Source: CBDHFN01 sp965262605 (lineage in GTDB: Bacteria > Pseudomonadota > Alphaproteobacteria > JASGCL01). Taken from it: 64,000 nucleotides of DNA. Of this stretch, positions 13,547 to 22,300 are shown piece after piece. The notes beneath the pieces were generated by a model that had not been told where the DNA came from, searched no databases, and was given only the letters and a program-made list of their open reading frames with translations. Position 1 is the stretch's first letter; each line of letters begins with the position of its first letter. Location: contig CBDHFN010000003.1 of assembly GCA_965262605.1 (NCBI GenBank), positions 372,001 through 436,000 of the forward strand, given 5' to 3'. The translations under genes were made by a program, and so were the position numbers.

Positions 13547-14092
13547 ATGAAAATAAAAAACATAAAAATATTGCCATTGCTTAGCTTGATTATATTAGCG
13601 GCATGCGGCGGACCGATTGAAGTTGAAGCCCCCAAAGACCCCGTTGATTCGAAAACAAGAGTATATAACGAAATTACGGGTGGCAAGAAATTCTTTGGGC
13701 AAGATGTCTTGTCTTTTGGCACAACAAAGCGCGATTTTGGCGGTGGTGCTGGTGGTGGTATTGATGTTAACGCTTATTTATGGCGTGCGGCACTGGATAC
13801 AGTCAGCTTTATGCCTTTGTCGCAAGTTGACCCGTTTGGTGGCGTGATTATTACCGATTGGTATGCAAATCCCCAAACTCCGAATGAACGATTTAAAATT
13901 CAAATTTATTTATTGAAAAAACAATTATCTGGCGATGCTTTGCGGTGTAATATTTTTAAACAAGTCAAAAACTCCAATCAAAATTGGGACGATGCGGCAG
14001 TTGCGCAAAACTTAGTGCAAAAATTTGAAAATTCAATTTTAGAACGCGCCCGCGAACTTCGCATCGCGGATAAAGATCAACCTAAGGGATAA
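13547..14092 (+). CDS. DUF3576 family lipoprotein
   Basis: A 181-residue lipoprotein. The signal peptide ends in the lipobox LAAC with the lipidated cysteine at residue 20. The body has the pattern of the alphaproteobacterial DUF3576 family, with VNAYLWRAALDTVSFMPL and DPFGGVIITDWY near residues 75-105. The function of the family is unknown; members are predicted to face the periplasm from a membrane anchor. The glycine-rich GGGAGGG stretch before the domain is typical. The gene is separate from the rRNA operon and has its own promoter-like sequence. Family assignment is from pattern recognition. Confidence 0.85.
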   Translation: MKIKNIKILPLLSLIILAACGGPIEVEAPKDPVDSKTRVYNEITGGKKFFGQDVLSFGTTKRDFGGGAGGGIDVNAYLWRAALDTVSFMPLSQVDPFGGVIITDWYANPQTPNERFKIQIYLLKKQLSGDALRCNIFKQVKNSNQNWDDAAVAQNLVQKFENSILERARELRIADKDQPKG

Positions 14093-14105
14093 TTTAGGTT
14101 AAATT

Positions 14106-14777
14106 ATGGCGAATAAACCACCTAAACAAAGCGAAATTCCTAACGAAATTAAGCATCAGCCAGCAATTAATTCAAAACGCGTAGTCTCCAAAGTATTAAA
14201 TCGGCATGAATTAATGATGGGCGCACGCAATGCGATTGTTGAATGCGGATTTGCGAATACAACTATTTCAAATATCATCAAGCGGACTTCTTTGAGTCGT
14301 GGCATGATAAATTTACATTTTATTTCCAAAGAAGCATTAATTTTGGAAGTTGTACGGGATTTCGCGCAAGAATATGCCGAATTTATTGAAAAAGGCTTTA
14401 ATTCATACCCAAATGATCCAGTTAAACGCCTAAAATCCATGATTTCAGTGGAATTTGATGCCGAAGTTATGAATGAAGCAAATGCAAGATTATGGTTTGC
14501 TCTAAGGTCAGAAGCGCACGCTCACCCCGAATTTTTGCCATATGTTAATTCAAGGGATAAAAAATTTCGGCAGGCTTATTATGATGTTTTTAAGCAATTA
14601 AATAAACTCAATAATAGCCCCCAATTAAATTATCATTTTGTTGGCAATTGCTTTATGTCAATAATTGAAGGTATGTGGAGTGATTATTTATTAAATCATC
14701 ATCATTTTAATCGTCAACATGCCATAGATACTTGCTTGTTAATGGCAAAGGCATTTTATCCAAAAAGTTTTAGTTAG
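14106..14777 (+). CDS. TetR/AcrR-family regulator with BetI-type C-terminal domain
   Basis: A 223-residue repressor-type regulator. The helix-turn-helix is at about residues 36-80 (NAIVECGFANTTISNIIKRT then SLSRGMINLHF), where F/Y-x-K typical of TetR proteins is seen as HFISKEAL. The C-terminal ligand domain resembles BetI (FDAEVMNEANARLWFALRSEAHAHPEF). The 40 N-terminal residues before the HTH are longer than usual and polar. It starts 13 bp after the DUF3576 stop and is followed after 20 bp by the globin-like gene, so it likely regulates its own cluster. A BetA-like GMC oxidoreductase lies 2.4 kb downstream, but a link to choline metabolism is not shown. Confidence 0.85.
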   Translation: MANKPPKQSEIPNEIKHQPAINSKRVVSKVLNRHELMMGARNAIVECGFANTTISNIIKRTSLSRGMINLHFISKEALILEVVRDFAQEYAEFIEKGFNSYPNDPVKRLKSMISVEFDAEVMNEANARLWFALRSEAHAHPEFLPYVNSRDKKFRQAYYDVFKQLNKLNNSPQLNYHFVGNCFMSIIEGMWSDYLLNHHHFNRQHAIDTCLLMAKAFYPKSFS

Positions 14778-14797
14778 TTTAATCTTAGGGAGGTTAT

Positions 14798-15277
14798 ATG
14801 AAAAATTCCAATTACCATACAGAATTACCATTTAATTATCAAGATATTGAAAATTTACTTGATTTTTTTAACCGAATTTTAACCAGCCCGCAAAATTTTG
14901 GCGAAAAATTTTATGGAGTTTTAACAAATAATAATAATGAATTAAAAAAATTATTTGAAAAAACTCATAAATCAAATCTTGGGTATGTTTTTTTACAAAT
15001 GATAATCACCATTTTAACAAGCATGATGCAAAACGGCGATTGGTATAAATTAGTAAAAAATTTAGCAAGAAGACATGCGCAATTTGATATTAAAGAGGAA
15101 TATTATCCTATATTATCTAGGGCTTATAGCAATACAATGCAATATTATATTTATTTATACCCTAAAGATTCAAAAATATCGCTAAGCCTATGCGAAGAAT
15201 TTATGAAAGAATTTGTTGAAATATTCCGCAAAGAATATATTCAAGCGGTTAAAGAAAAGCAAATTGACGCAAAATAA
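14798..15277 (+). CDS. Putative divergent single-domain globin
   Basis: A 159-residue all-helical protein preceded by a good ribosome binding site (GGGAGG). It looks like the globin domain of flavohaemoglobins: FGEKFYGVL holds a candidate B10 tyrosine (Y39) and ELKKLF the invariant CD1 phenylalanine (F53). RRHAQFDIKEEYYPIL matches the Hmp proximal-histidine segment with H93. The Y-to-F spacing (14) equals that in Hmp; F-to-H is 40 instead of 42. The usual E7 glutamine is not obvious. No reductase domain follows, so it would bind O2 or NO, or act as a sensor, rather than be a complete NO dioxygenase. Arginine codons include AGA/AGG and the gene is AT-rich, so transfer is possible. The assignment is by motif only. 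Confidence 0.6.
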   Translation: MKNSNYHTELPFNYQDIENLLDFFNRILTSPQNFGEKFYGVLTNNNNELKKLFEKTHKSNLGYVFLQMIITILTSMMQNGDWYKLVKNLARRHAQFDIKEEYYPILSRAYSNTMQYYIYLYPKDSKISLSLCEEFMKEFVEIFRKEYIQAVKEKQIDAK

Positions 15278-15290
15278 TAAAAATATTTAT

Positions 15291-16244
15291 ATGCGTGTTA
15301 TTGCCCCAAATTTTGCGCAAATTTTGCTTGTGCTGGTGCTAATTACCCCCTTAGCCTTGAATAAAAATATTTTATACGCGCAAAATTTTGGTCAAAAAAA
15401 AATTGCTTTTGATTTTTTTCCGAACGAAGATTTAATTCACGGCACGATTTTAACCGAATCTGATTGTGAAAATATCAAAAAACGCGGGGGCGGCGCAGTA
15501 TGGATTACGCACCGATTAGGCAGTGAATGTATTCGCTATTTTACTTCCGAATCAGCCAAAAAACCCATTAACCAAGCCGTGATTTTATTTAATGCCGACC
15601 GATTATCAGGCAATCAACCAATTTCATATGAAGATAACAGCACGCCAGCCTTGGAATATTATCTTAATTTATTGGAAAATTGGCAAAAAACACCATTTAT
15701 TATGATTGCCCGTTCGGGCACATATGGTTCATCGGGCAATCATAATAAACGCCGCCAAACCAGCGAATATCTTAGCATGGATGCCGCTTTAAGCGAAGTG
15801 AAGAAAATTTTTGGCTTAAAGCGATTAATTATTGCGGGGCAATCGGGCGGTGCGAACACGGTGGCGGCAATTTTAACTTTGGGGCGCAAAGATATTTTAT
15901 GCGCGGTGGGTTCTTCGGGTAATTATGATGCGGCAAGTCTGGGCAAAATTCGTGCCGCCAAGGCTGGCGTTAGCCTGCCTGCGAATTGTGATACCACGGG
16001 ATATTGTGATTTATATACAATTACTGACCATGTTAATGGCATTTATGCGGATAATAAACGCAAGATTTTTATTATCGGCAATCCCGATGATACGAATACT
16101 TTATTTGAATTTCAACAAGTATTTTATGAAAAAATTAAGCAAGCGGGGCATTGGGTGCAATTAATAAAAACTGGCGGTTTGGGCGATTCCAAGCATGATG
16201 TGACCGGCTTAATGGTGCCCACAGCCGCAAGTTGCGCTAAATAA
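15291..16244 (+). CDS. Secreted alpha/beta-hydrolase-like protein
   Basis: A 317-residue protein with an N-terminal hydrophobic signal segment (about residues 8-28). The ATG at 15291 is 13 bp after the previous stop and is chosen over one at 15213 that would overlap the globin gene. The nucleophile elbow is GQSGG with S185, preceded by the strand RLIIAGQ. A late aspartate in GNPDD and a histidine in SKHDVTG could complete the triad. It belongs broadly to the alpha/beta hydrolases acting on a periplasmic or external substrate; the substrate is unknown. Position suggests an operon with the TetR regulator and the globin. Confidence 0.65.
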   Translation: MRVIAPNFAQILLVLVLITPLALNKNILYAQNFGQKKIAFDFFPNEDLIHGTILTESDCENIKKRGGGAVWITHRLGSECIRYFTSESAKKPINQAVILFNADRLSGNQPISYEDNSTPALEYYLNLLENWQKTPFIMIARSGTYGSSGNHNKRRQTSEYLSMDAALSEVKKIFGLKRLIIAGQSGGANTVAAILTLGRKDILCAVGSSGNYDAASLGKIRAAKAGVSLPANCDTTGYCDLYTITDHVNGIYADNKRKIFIIGNPDDTNTLFEFQQVFYEKIKQAGHWVQLIKTGGLGDSKHDVTGLMVPTAASCAK

Positions 16245-16344
16245 CCCATTCTATAAATTGTAAAATATTATTAATAATAAATCAAGTAATTAAAGCGCGT
16301 TTTATTTTCAATAAAAATAAGATTTTTTTTAATAAAACTCATTT

Positions 16345-16378
16345 TGTTCTTGCACAAATCATGAACATAGTTTATATT
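16345..16378 (+). promoter_or_regulatory. lexA promoter with overlapping palindromic operator candidate
   Basis: TTGCAC (16350-16355) and TATATT (16373-16378) are 17 bp apart, giving a 5' leader of about 28 nt before the lexA ATG. The -35 box lies inside an inverted repeat, TGTTCTTG-N7-CATGAACA (16345-16367). Its position fits LexA autoregulation, but it is not the direct-repeat GTTC-N7-GTTC box usual in this class. Confidence 0.5.
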
Positions 16379-16411
16379 AACGATGACAAATTATCAAGAA
16401 AGTTTATAACC

Positions 16412-17194
16412 ATGCTTACGCAACAGCAATTTCGCCTTTTAAATTTTATTTATCAGAAAACCACGCAAAATGGCGTATCCCCATCGTTTGATGAGATGCG
16501 CGATGCCCTAGAATTAAAATCAAAATCTGGCATTCATCGCTTGATTCAAGCGTTGGAGGAGCGGGGTTATTTACGGCGCATTCCCAATCGCGCCCGCGCT
16601 TTAGAAGTTGTCCGAATGCCACAAAATGCGGTTGCTGCACCCAATCAAGCAATAAATTCGCATGTTAAAATCAAAAATACCGATGCAAATATTCCCAAAA
16701 ATATACCCAGTTGGGCGCGTAATATTGTGCAAAATTACACCACCAATCAAACCATCAGAAAAACTTACCATTTAAGCGATAATATTGATGACGAAGAAAT
16801 CAGCAACCATACAAAATTACCGCTTTATGGTAAAATTGCTGCGGGCACACCGATTGAAGCCTTGCACGATGATTCGGCATTTATTCATGTTCCCAATCAT
16901 CTGTTGGGCAAGGGTGATTATTATTGTCTTTGCGTTGAAGGTGATTCCATGGTTGAAGCTGGCATTTTAAATGACGATATTATCATTATAGAAAAAACCG
17001 AAAATGTCGCCGAAGGCACGATTGCCGTTGCGCTTATTGATAACGAAGAAGCGACCTTAAAGCGCGTATTTATCAAGGGCGATAATATTATCTTAAAACC
17101 CGAAAATCGCCATTATAAAGAACGCGAATTAGCCACCGAGAGAGTGAGGGTGCAAGGACGGCTAAGCGGGTTAATCAGAAAATACCCCAAATAA
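16412..17194 (+). CDS. lexA: SOS regulon repressor LexA
   Basis: LexA represses DNA-damage genes and cleaves itself when RecA filaments form. The ATG at 16412 gives 260 residues. An upstream in-frame ATG at 16361 lies before the -10 box and is rejected. The winged helix (residues 1-65) has the alphaproteobacterial recognition region SPSFDEM...LKSKSGIHRLIQALEERGY. The cleavage site is A144-G145 in KIAAGTPIEA, with catalytic serine S179 (GDSMVE) and lysine K217 (ATLKRVF). A low-complexity linker of about 50 residues joins the domains and is longer than usual. The GMC oxidoreductase starts within its stop codon (TAATG). Confidence 0.97.
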   Translation: MLTQQQFRLLNFIYQKTTQNGVSPSFDEMRDALELKSKSGIHRLIQALEERGYLRRIPNRARALEVVRMPQNAVAAPNQAINSHVKIKNTDANIPKNIPSWARNIVQNYTTNQTIRKTYHLSDNIDDEEISNHTKLPLYGKIAAGTPIEALHDDSAFIHVPNHLLGKGDYYCLCVEGDSMVEAGILNDDIIIIEKTENVAEGTIAVALIDNEEATLKRVFIKGDNIILKPENRHYKERELATERVRVQGRLSGLIRKYPK

Positions 17195-18786
17195 TGCAAG
17201 AAAATTACGATTATATTATTATTGGCGCTGGTTCAGCGGGTTGTGTCTTGGCTAATCGGTTAAGCCAAAATGGCAAATTTTCGGTGTTATTATGCGAAGC
17301 GGGCAAAAGCGATAATTACCCCTTAGTGCATATTCCAATTGGCTATTTATACGCGATGAATAGCCCACGCACCAGTTGGCAATTTGAAACCGAAGCACAA
17401 AAAGGCTTAAATGGGCGCAAAATTGCTTATCCGCGGGGCAAGATTATGGGCGGTTGTTCGTCAATTAATGGCATGATTTATATGCGCGGGCAAGCAGCAG
17501 ATTATAACCAATGGCAACAAATGGGTAATAAAAATTGGGGTTGGGATAATGTTTTGCCATATTTTAAAAAATCAGAGGACCATTTCGGCGGTGCCAATGA
17601 ATTTCACCAAATCGGCGGAGAATGGCAGGTAAATAAACAACGCATTAATTGGGAAATTTTAAATAAATTTGCCCAAGCATGTCAAGAAATTGGCATTCCC
17701 GCCACCAAAGATTTTAATCAAGGCGATAATTTTGGTGTTGGTTATTTTGAAGTTAATCAACGAAATGGCTTGCGATTAAATAGCGTCAAGGCGTTTATTA
17801 AACCGATTAAAAATCGCACGAATTTGCATATTTTAAGCGAAGCAATGGTGCTGAGAATTCTGCTTGAAGGAAAAAAAGCCTGCGGGATTGCGATTCACCA
17901 TCAGGGTAAAAATCATGAAATTCGCGCTAATCTTGAAGTTATTTGCGCGGCGGGTGCAATTGGCTCGGTGCAATTATTACAATTATCAGGCATTGGTAAT
18001 GGCGAATTTTTGGCAAGCAAGGGCATTAATTGCCAGCATGAATTAAACGGCGTTGGCGAAAATTTACAGGATCATTTGCAAATTCGCACCGTTTATAAAT
18101 TGCAAAACGCCCAAACCATGAATCAATTAGCCCATAGTTGGTGGGGTAAATTTAGCATTATCATGGAATATTTATTAAAGCAATCGGGTCCTTGCTCCAT
18201 GGCACCCAGTCAAATGGGCGTGTTTGCCTTTTCGGACGATGGGCAGGCAACCCCAAATTTACAATATCATTTGCAACCATTATCTTTGGATAAATTTGGT
18301 GAACCGCTCCATAAATTTCCCGCCATGACGGCAAGCGTTTGTAATTTGCGCCCGCAAAGCCGCGGCTTTGTGCGCATTAAATCGCCAAACCCCTACGATA
18401 AACCAGCGATAAACCCGAATTATTTATCATGCGAAGCCGACAAGTTAATTGCCGCGCGCGCGATTCGCTTGACACGGCGGCTTATGAACACGCAAACAAT
18501 GCAGGAATTTAGTCCCGAAGAATTTCGCCCCGGGACACAATTTCAAAGCGATGCTGAATTAGCAAAAGCCGCGGGCGACATTGCCACGACTATTTTTCAC
18601 CCCGTAGGCACTTGTAAGATGGGGCATGATTCCATGGCAGTGGTTGATGATAATTTACGCGTGCATGGCATTTTAAACTTGCGCATCATTGATGCGTCCG
18701 TCATGCCGACCATCACTTCGGGCAACACTAATTCGCCTACTATTATGATTGCTGAAAAAGGCGCGGATATGATTCTTTCGCCATAA
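17194..18786 (+). CDS. GMC-family FAD oxidoreductase (choline/alcohol dehydrogenase type)
   Basis: A 530-residue flavoenzyme of the glucose-methanol-choline family. The dinucleotide-binding motif IIGAGSAGCVLANRL is at residues 8-22, and the family signatures RGKIMGGCSSINGMIYMRG (near 87-105) and GAIGSVQLLQLSGIG are present. The C-terminal HPVGTCKMG and VIDASVMPTITSGNTN contribute the active-site histidine and flavin contacts. It resembles BetA-like dehydrogenases but the substrate cannot be fixed from sequence alone. The start overlaps the lexA stop, an odd pairing that puts it under the lexA promoter unless it has its own. It converges on pncC 14 bp downstream. Confidence 0.9.
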   Translation: MQENYDYIIIGAGSAGCVLANRLSQNGKFSVLLCEAGKSDNYPLVHIPIGYLYAMNSPRTSWQFETEAQKGLNGRKIAYPRGKIMGGCSSINGMIYMRGQAADYNQWQQMGNKNWGWDNVLPYFKKSEDHFGGANEFHQIGGEWQVNKQRINWEILNKFAQACQEIGIPATKDFNQGDNFGVGYFEVNQRNGLRLNSVKAFIKPIKNRTNLHILSEAMVLRILLEGKKACGIAIHHQGKNHEIRANLEVICAAGAIGSVQLLQLSGIGNGEFLASKGINCQHELNGVGENLQDHLQIRTVYKLQNAQTMNQLAHSWWGKFSIIMEYLLKQSGPCSMAPSQMGVFAFSDDGQATPNLQYHLQPLSLDKFGEPLHKFPAMTASVCNLRPQSRGFVRIKSPNPYDKPAINPNYLSCEADKLIAARAIRLTRRLMNTQTMQEFSPEEFRPGTQFQSDAELAKAAGDIATTIFHPVGTCKMGHDSMAVVDDNLRVHGILNLRIIDASVMPTITSGNTNSPTIMIAEKGADMILSP

Positions 18787-18800
18787 ATTTTGACTATATC

Positions 18801-19277
18801 TTAATATTCGGTATTTTCTATTAATTGCAAAATTAACTCTAAGGCTTTTTGGCAAGATTGCTGGCGCACTTGATTCCTTGTGCCTTGGAAATTAAATTGA
18901 TGAATTTGACAATATTCACGGAATTTTATACCAATAAAGACCAAGCCCGCGGGTTTAGCATCAGAATGCCCGGGACCAGCCACGCCGGTAATGGCGCATA
19001 AAATATCGGCAATTTCGTATCCTTGTAAACCTAAGAGCATATAATGGGCGCATTTGGACGAAACCGCCCCATCATTTTGCAAAATATCATCGCTGATTCC
19101 TAATAAATTCTGCTTGGCTTCGTTCGCATATACAACCAAACTCATTGTTAATACTTGCGAAGCACCCGCTATATCCGTTAGCTTGCTTGCCACCATGCCA
19201 CCCGTGCATGATTCGGCTAAGGCAATTTTAAGATGCTTTTGGGTTGCTTGCTTAATAATAGTTTGATTGATGCGCAT
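18801..19277 (-). CDS. pncC: Nicotinamide-nucleotide amidohydrolase (CinA C-terminal domain)
   Basis: A 158-residue stand-alone CinA-C domain protein. PncC deamidates nicotinamide mononucleotide to nicotinic acid mononucleotide, recycling NMN from NAD-using DNA ligase. Family motifs are AESCTGG (near residue 20), the GAVS turn after ILQND, and AITGVAGPGHSDAKPAGLVFIGI (near 92-114). Length is normal for the single-domain form. It stands alone between the GMC oxidoreductase (convergent) and the giant surface protein, 116 bp away on the same strand. Confidence 0.93.
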   Translation of the reverse strand: MRINQTIIKQATQKHLKIALAESCTGGMVASKLTDIAGASQVLTMSLVVYANEAKQNLLGISDDILQNDGAVSSKCAHYMLLGLQGYEIADILCAITGVAGPGHSDAKPAGLVFIGIKFREYCQIHQFNFQGTRNQVRQQSCQKALELILQLIENTEY

Positions 19278-19393
19278 AATGCTATTAAATCATATTAGGC
19301 TATTTAATTCAAGAATATTTTTATGGGATTCTCCCAAACCCCCTAGATAATCAAAATCTAACCAAAAATTTTATGGGGGATTTTACCTATATC

Positions 19394-22300
19394 TTAGCCA
19401 AAATGTAAATGCACCAAAGCATTATCGGGCTGGGTAATGGAGAATATTTGATTATTAGCATAACTGAACCAATTATCCGTTGCACCATTTTCAACGACAA
19501 AAACTTTTTCGCCCATTAACCCCAAAAAATTGTTAAATTGCGCATTTTTGCCCGTTAAAGTTTGCGATGATGCCGCCCCAAACACAAATTGATCATTAAG
19601 GGTTTGATGGTCGTTTTCTAAAAAATTATTGCCAAAAGTTAAAATACTATATGAACTTGTGGAAGTTAATAAAAATGCACTATTATCTTGAATGAGCTCC
19701 AAGGATAAATTACCCCGTCCAGAACGCGGGTCGTTGAGGCTGATTCTATTGCTTTCTTCAAAATCAAAAACTAAGAATTTTTTTGCCCCAAATTTAATAT
19801 CAGTTTGATTGGCAACAATGGTATATGAACCCGCAGCATAAGCATCATAAAATTTGCTTATGCCCGTAATTTTGTTGCTGTTAATAATATTTCGGTCAAT
19901 GAAATTAATTTTATCGGCGGCATTCGCGCCCGTATCAAATTGCAAAACCACATCATCGCCACCAATGCCGACAATGCCCGCGAAATCATAAGTTGCGCTG
20001 TTGGAAACTGAAATTCGGATTCGCGAATCAAAATTATAATTAAATTGTTCGCTGACATTCGTGCCTGAATAAATATTATCGGCAGAACCATCAGTATAAA
20101 ATACGCCCGTGTCCGTGTTTGAGCCAATTGTTACGCCAATAATGCTAATTTTTTCTTGTTGGCTGATGGTAACCGAACCATCGCTGGCGGTAATTCTAAA
20201 ATCTATAATCGGGCTTGTATCAATGGACAATGAAGCAATTCTTGCTTCATTCGCGTCAAATTGCCAAACGCCAGTTGCGGAATTAATGGTCAATGTGCCA
20301 AATTCTGTTTGTGAACTTAAAGCTCCGCCAATGGTATAATTTATAAGCGAATCCGCGTCAATATCCACGGCGGTAACCGACCCTGAAATATCTAAGCTAG
20401 TTGTGCTATTATTTTCCCTGATAATAAATGCGTCAATGGGTGTGGTGGCGAATGTCGGCGCATCATTGGCACCATTTAGCACGACCACAACTTCGCGTGT
20501 CGCCGATATATCGCCATCAAACGCGGCTAATAAATAGCTTAATTGTTTTTGTCGCCCTGAACCTAATGTATCAAGCTTGGCTTCATTGACATCATAAACC
20601 CAATTACCCGTTAAGGAATTAATCGTTAATACCCCCCAATCATCGCTGAACGAGCTGCTTGTATTGGATATTAGATAAGTAAGGCTTGCGCCTTCGGCAT
20701 CGGATGCGCTAAACACGCCCGAAAAATTCGTTATTGCTGGCGCAACTGCGCTTGTGTCATTAATCACGATAACATTGCTTGGGTATGATTGAATGATGGG
20801 CGCATCATTCACGCCACCAAATATCAAAATTAATGTTTGGCTGGCAAAACTATGACCATCACTAACCCGCAAATTAAACGAAAAAGCAACATGCTCCCTT
20901 GCCGATAATTGGTCAATACGCGCTTCATTGGCGTCAAAACTCCATCTGCCTGTCTGGCTATCAATCGTAAGCGTGCCAAAATCGGTTTGTGAAGATACCA
21001 GCGAACCAATGGTATAAATTAAGCCTTGCGGGGTTTCCTCGTCAAAGGCGATTAATGCGCCCGAAATATCTGAATTACCTTGCGCGCCCGCGGAATCATG
21101 GAATGATTTCACAAAAAATTGGTTGGTTATGATGGGCGCGTCATTTTCATGAATTACTGAAATATTTTGCGATAGTGATGCAACCGCATTTTCCTTGTCG
21201 GTAAATTTCACGGTTAAATTAATGGATTCGCCAATATAACCCGCGCCGCTATTTGCGCCCGTAAAATTGCCAACACCATTATTTGTATAACGAACGCTAT
21301 GGATAATTTCATCAATTGTTTGCGAATTAACATTGCTGGAAAATTGCAAAATATTATTGGTAAATATGCCATAATTAACATTATTCTTGGTAAGTAAATT
21401 ACCAATTATGGTATAACCATCAAATGATATTTTTTCTTGGTTCGTTAAAACGCCATTGGCATGGGTAAATTCAATTTTTGCGCCAGAATAATTTGTTGTT
21501 TCGGCTTCTAAATCCTTAAAATCCGCGGATTGCCCAAAAATAAGATTCGTCGGCGCGGTGATGCCATTGTCATTTTCACGAAATGAAATAAAGCTAAAAT
21601 TAACGCCGCTAATGGTGGGTGCGTCATTCGCGCCAATGATTGTAATCAGAATTTCTGTTGAACTATTAACCCCGTCCGCGACAGCATTTAATTTATAATT
21701 TAATCGTTGCGCTTCGCCAGTGCCTAAACTATCAATTTTGGCTTCGTTGGCATCAAACACCCATGCGCCCGTAACCGAGTTAATCGTGAATATGCCCCAC
21801 TCATTATTATTATTTGCTGAAACACTATAAATTAAATTGGCGCCTTCGGCATCGGTTGCCGAAATTACCCCTGAAATATTGGCAATGCTTGATTCGGGGT
21901 TGGGCGAATCTAATAATTGGCTAACGCTGTTTGTATTGGATATGATAACGGGCGCATCATTCACACCATCAAAGCCCAAAATTAATGTTTGGCTGGCAAA
22001 ACTATGACCATCACTAACCCGCAAATTAAACGAAAAAGCAACATGCTCGCTTGCCGATAATTGGTCAATACGCGCTTCATTCGCATCAAAATTCCATCTG
22101 CCCGTGCGGCTGTCTAGGCTAAGCGTGCCAAAATTGGTTTGTGAAGATACCAGCGAACCAATGGTATAAATTAAGCCTTGCGGGGTTTCCTCGTCCGTGG
22201 CGGCTAATATTCCCGTAAGATCCGAATTACCTTGCGCGCCTGCGGAATCTTGGAATGATTTCACAAAAAATGGGTTGGTTATGATTGGCGCATCGTTGAT

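Noticed and set aside
16361..16411. Longer LexA start at 16361
   Set aside because: It lies upstream of the -10 box of the likely promoter and inside the palindromic operator candidate.
17194..18786. Assignment as choline dehydrogenase BetA with the TetR gene as BetI
   Set aside because: The similarity is at superfamily level, betB is absent, and lexA lies between the two genes.
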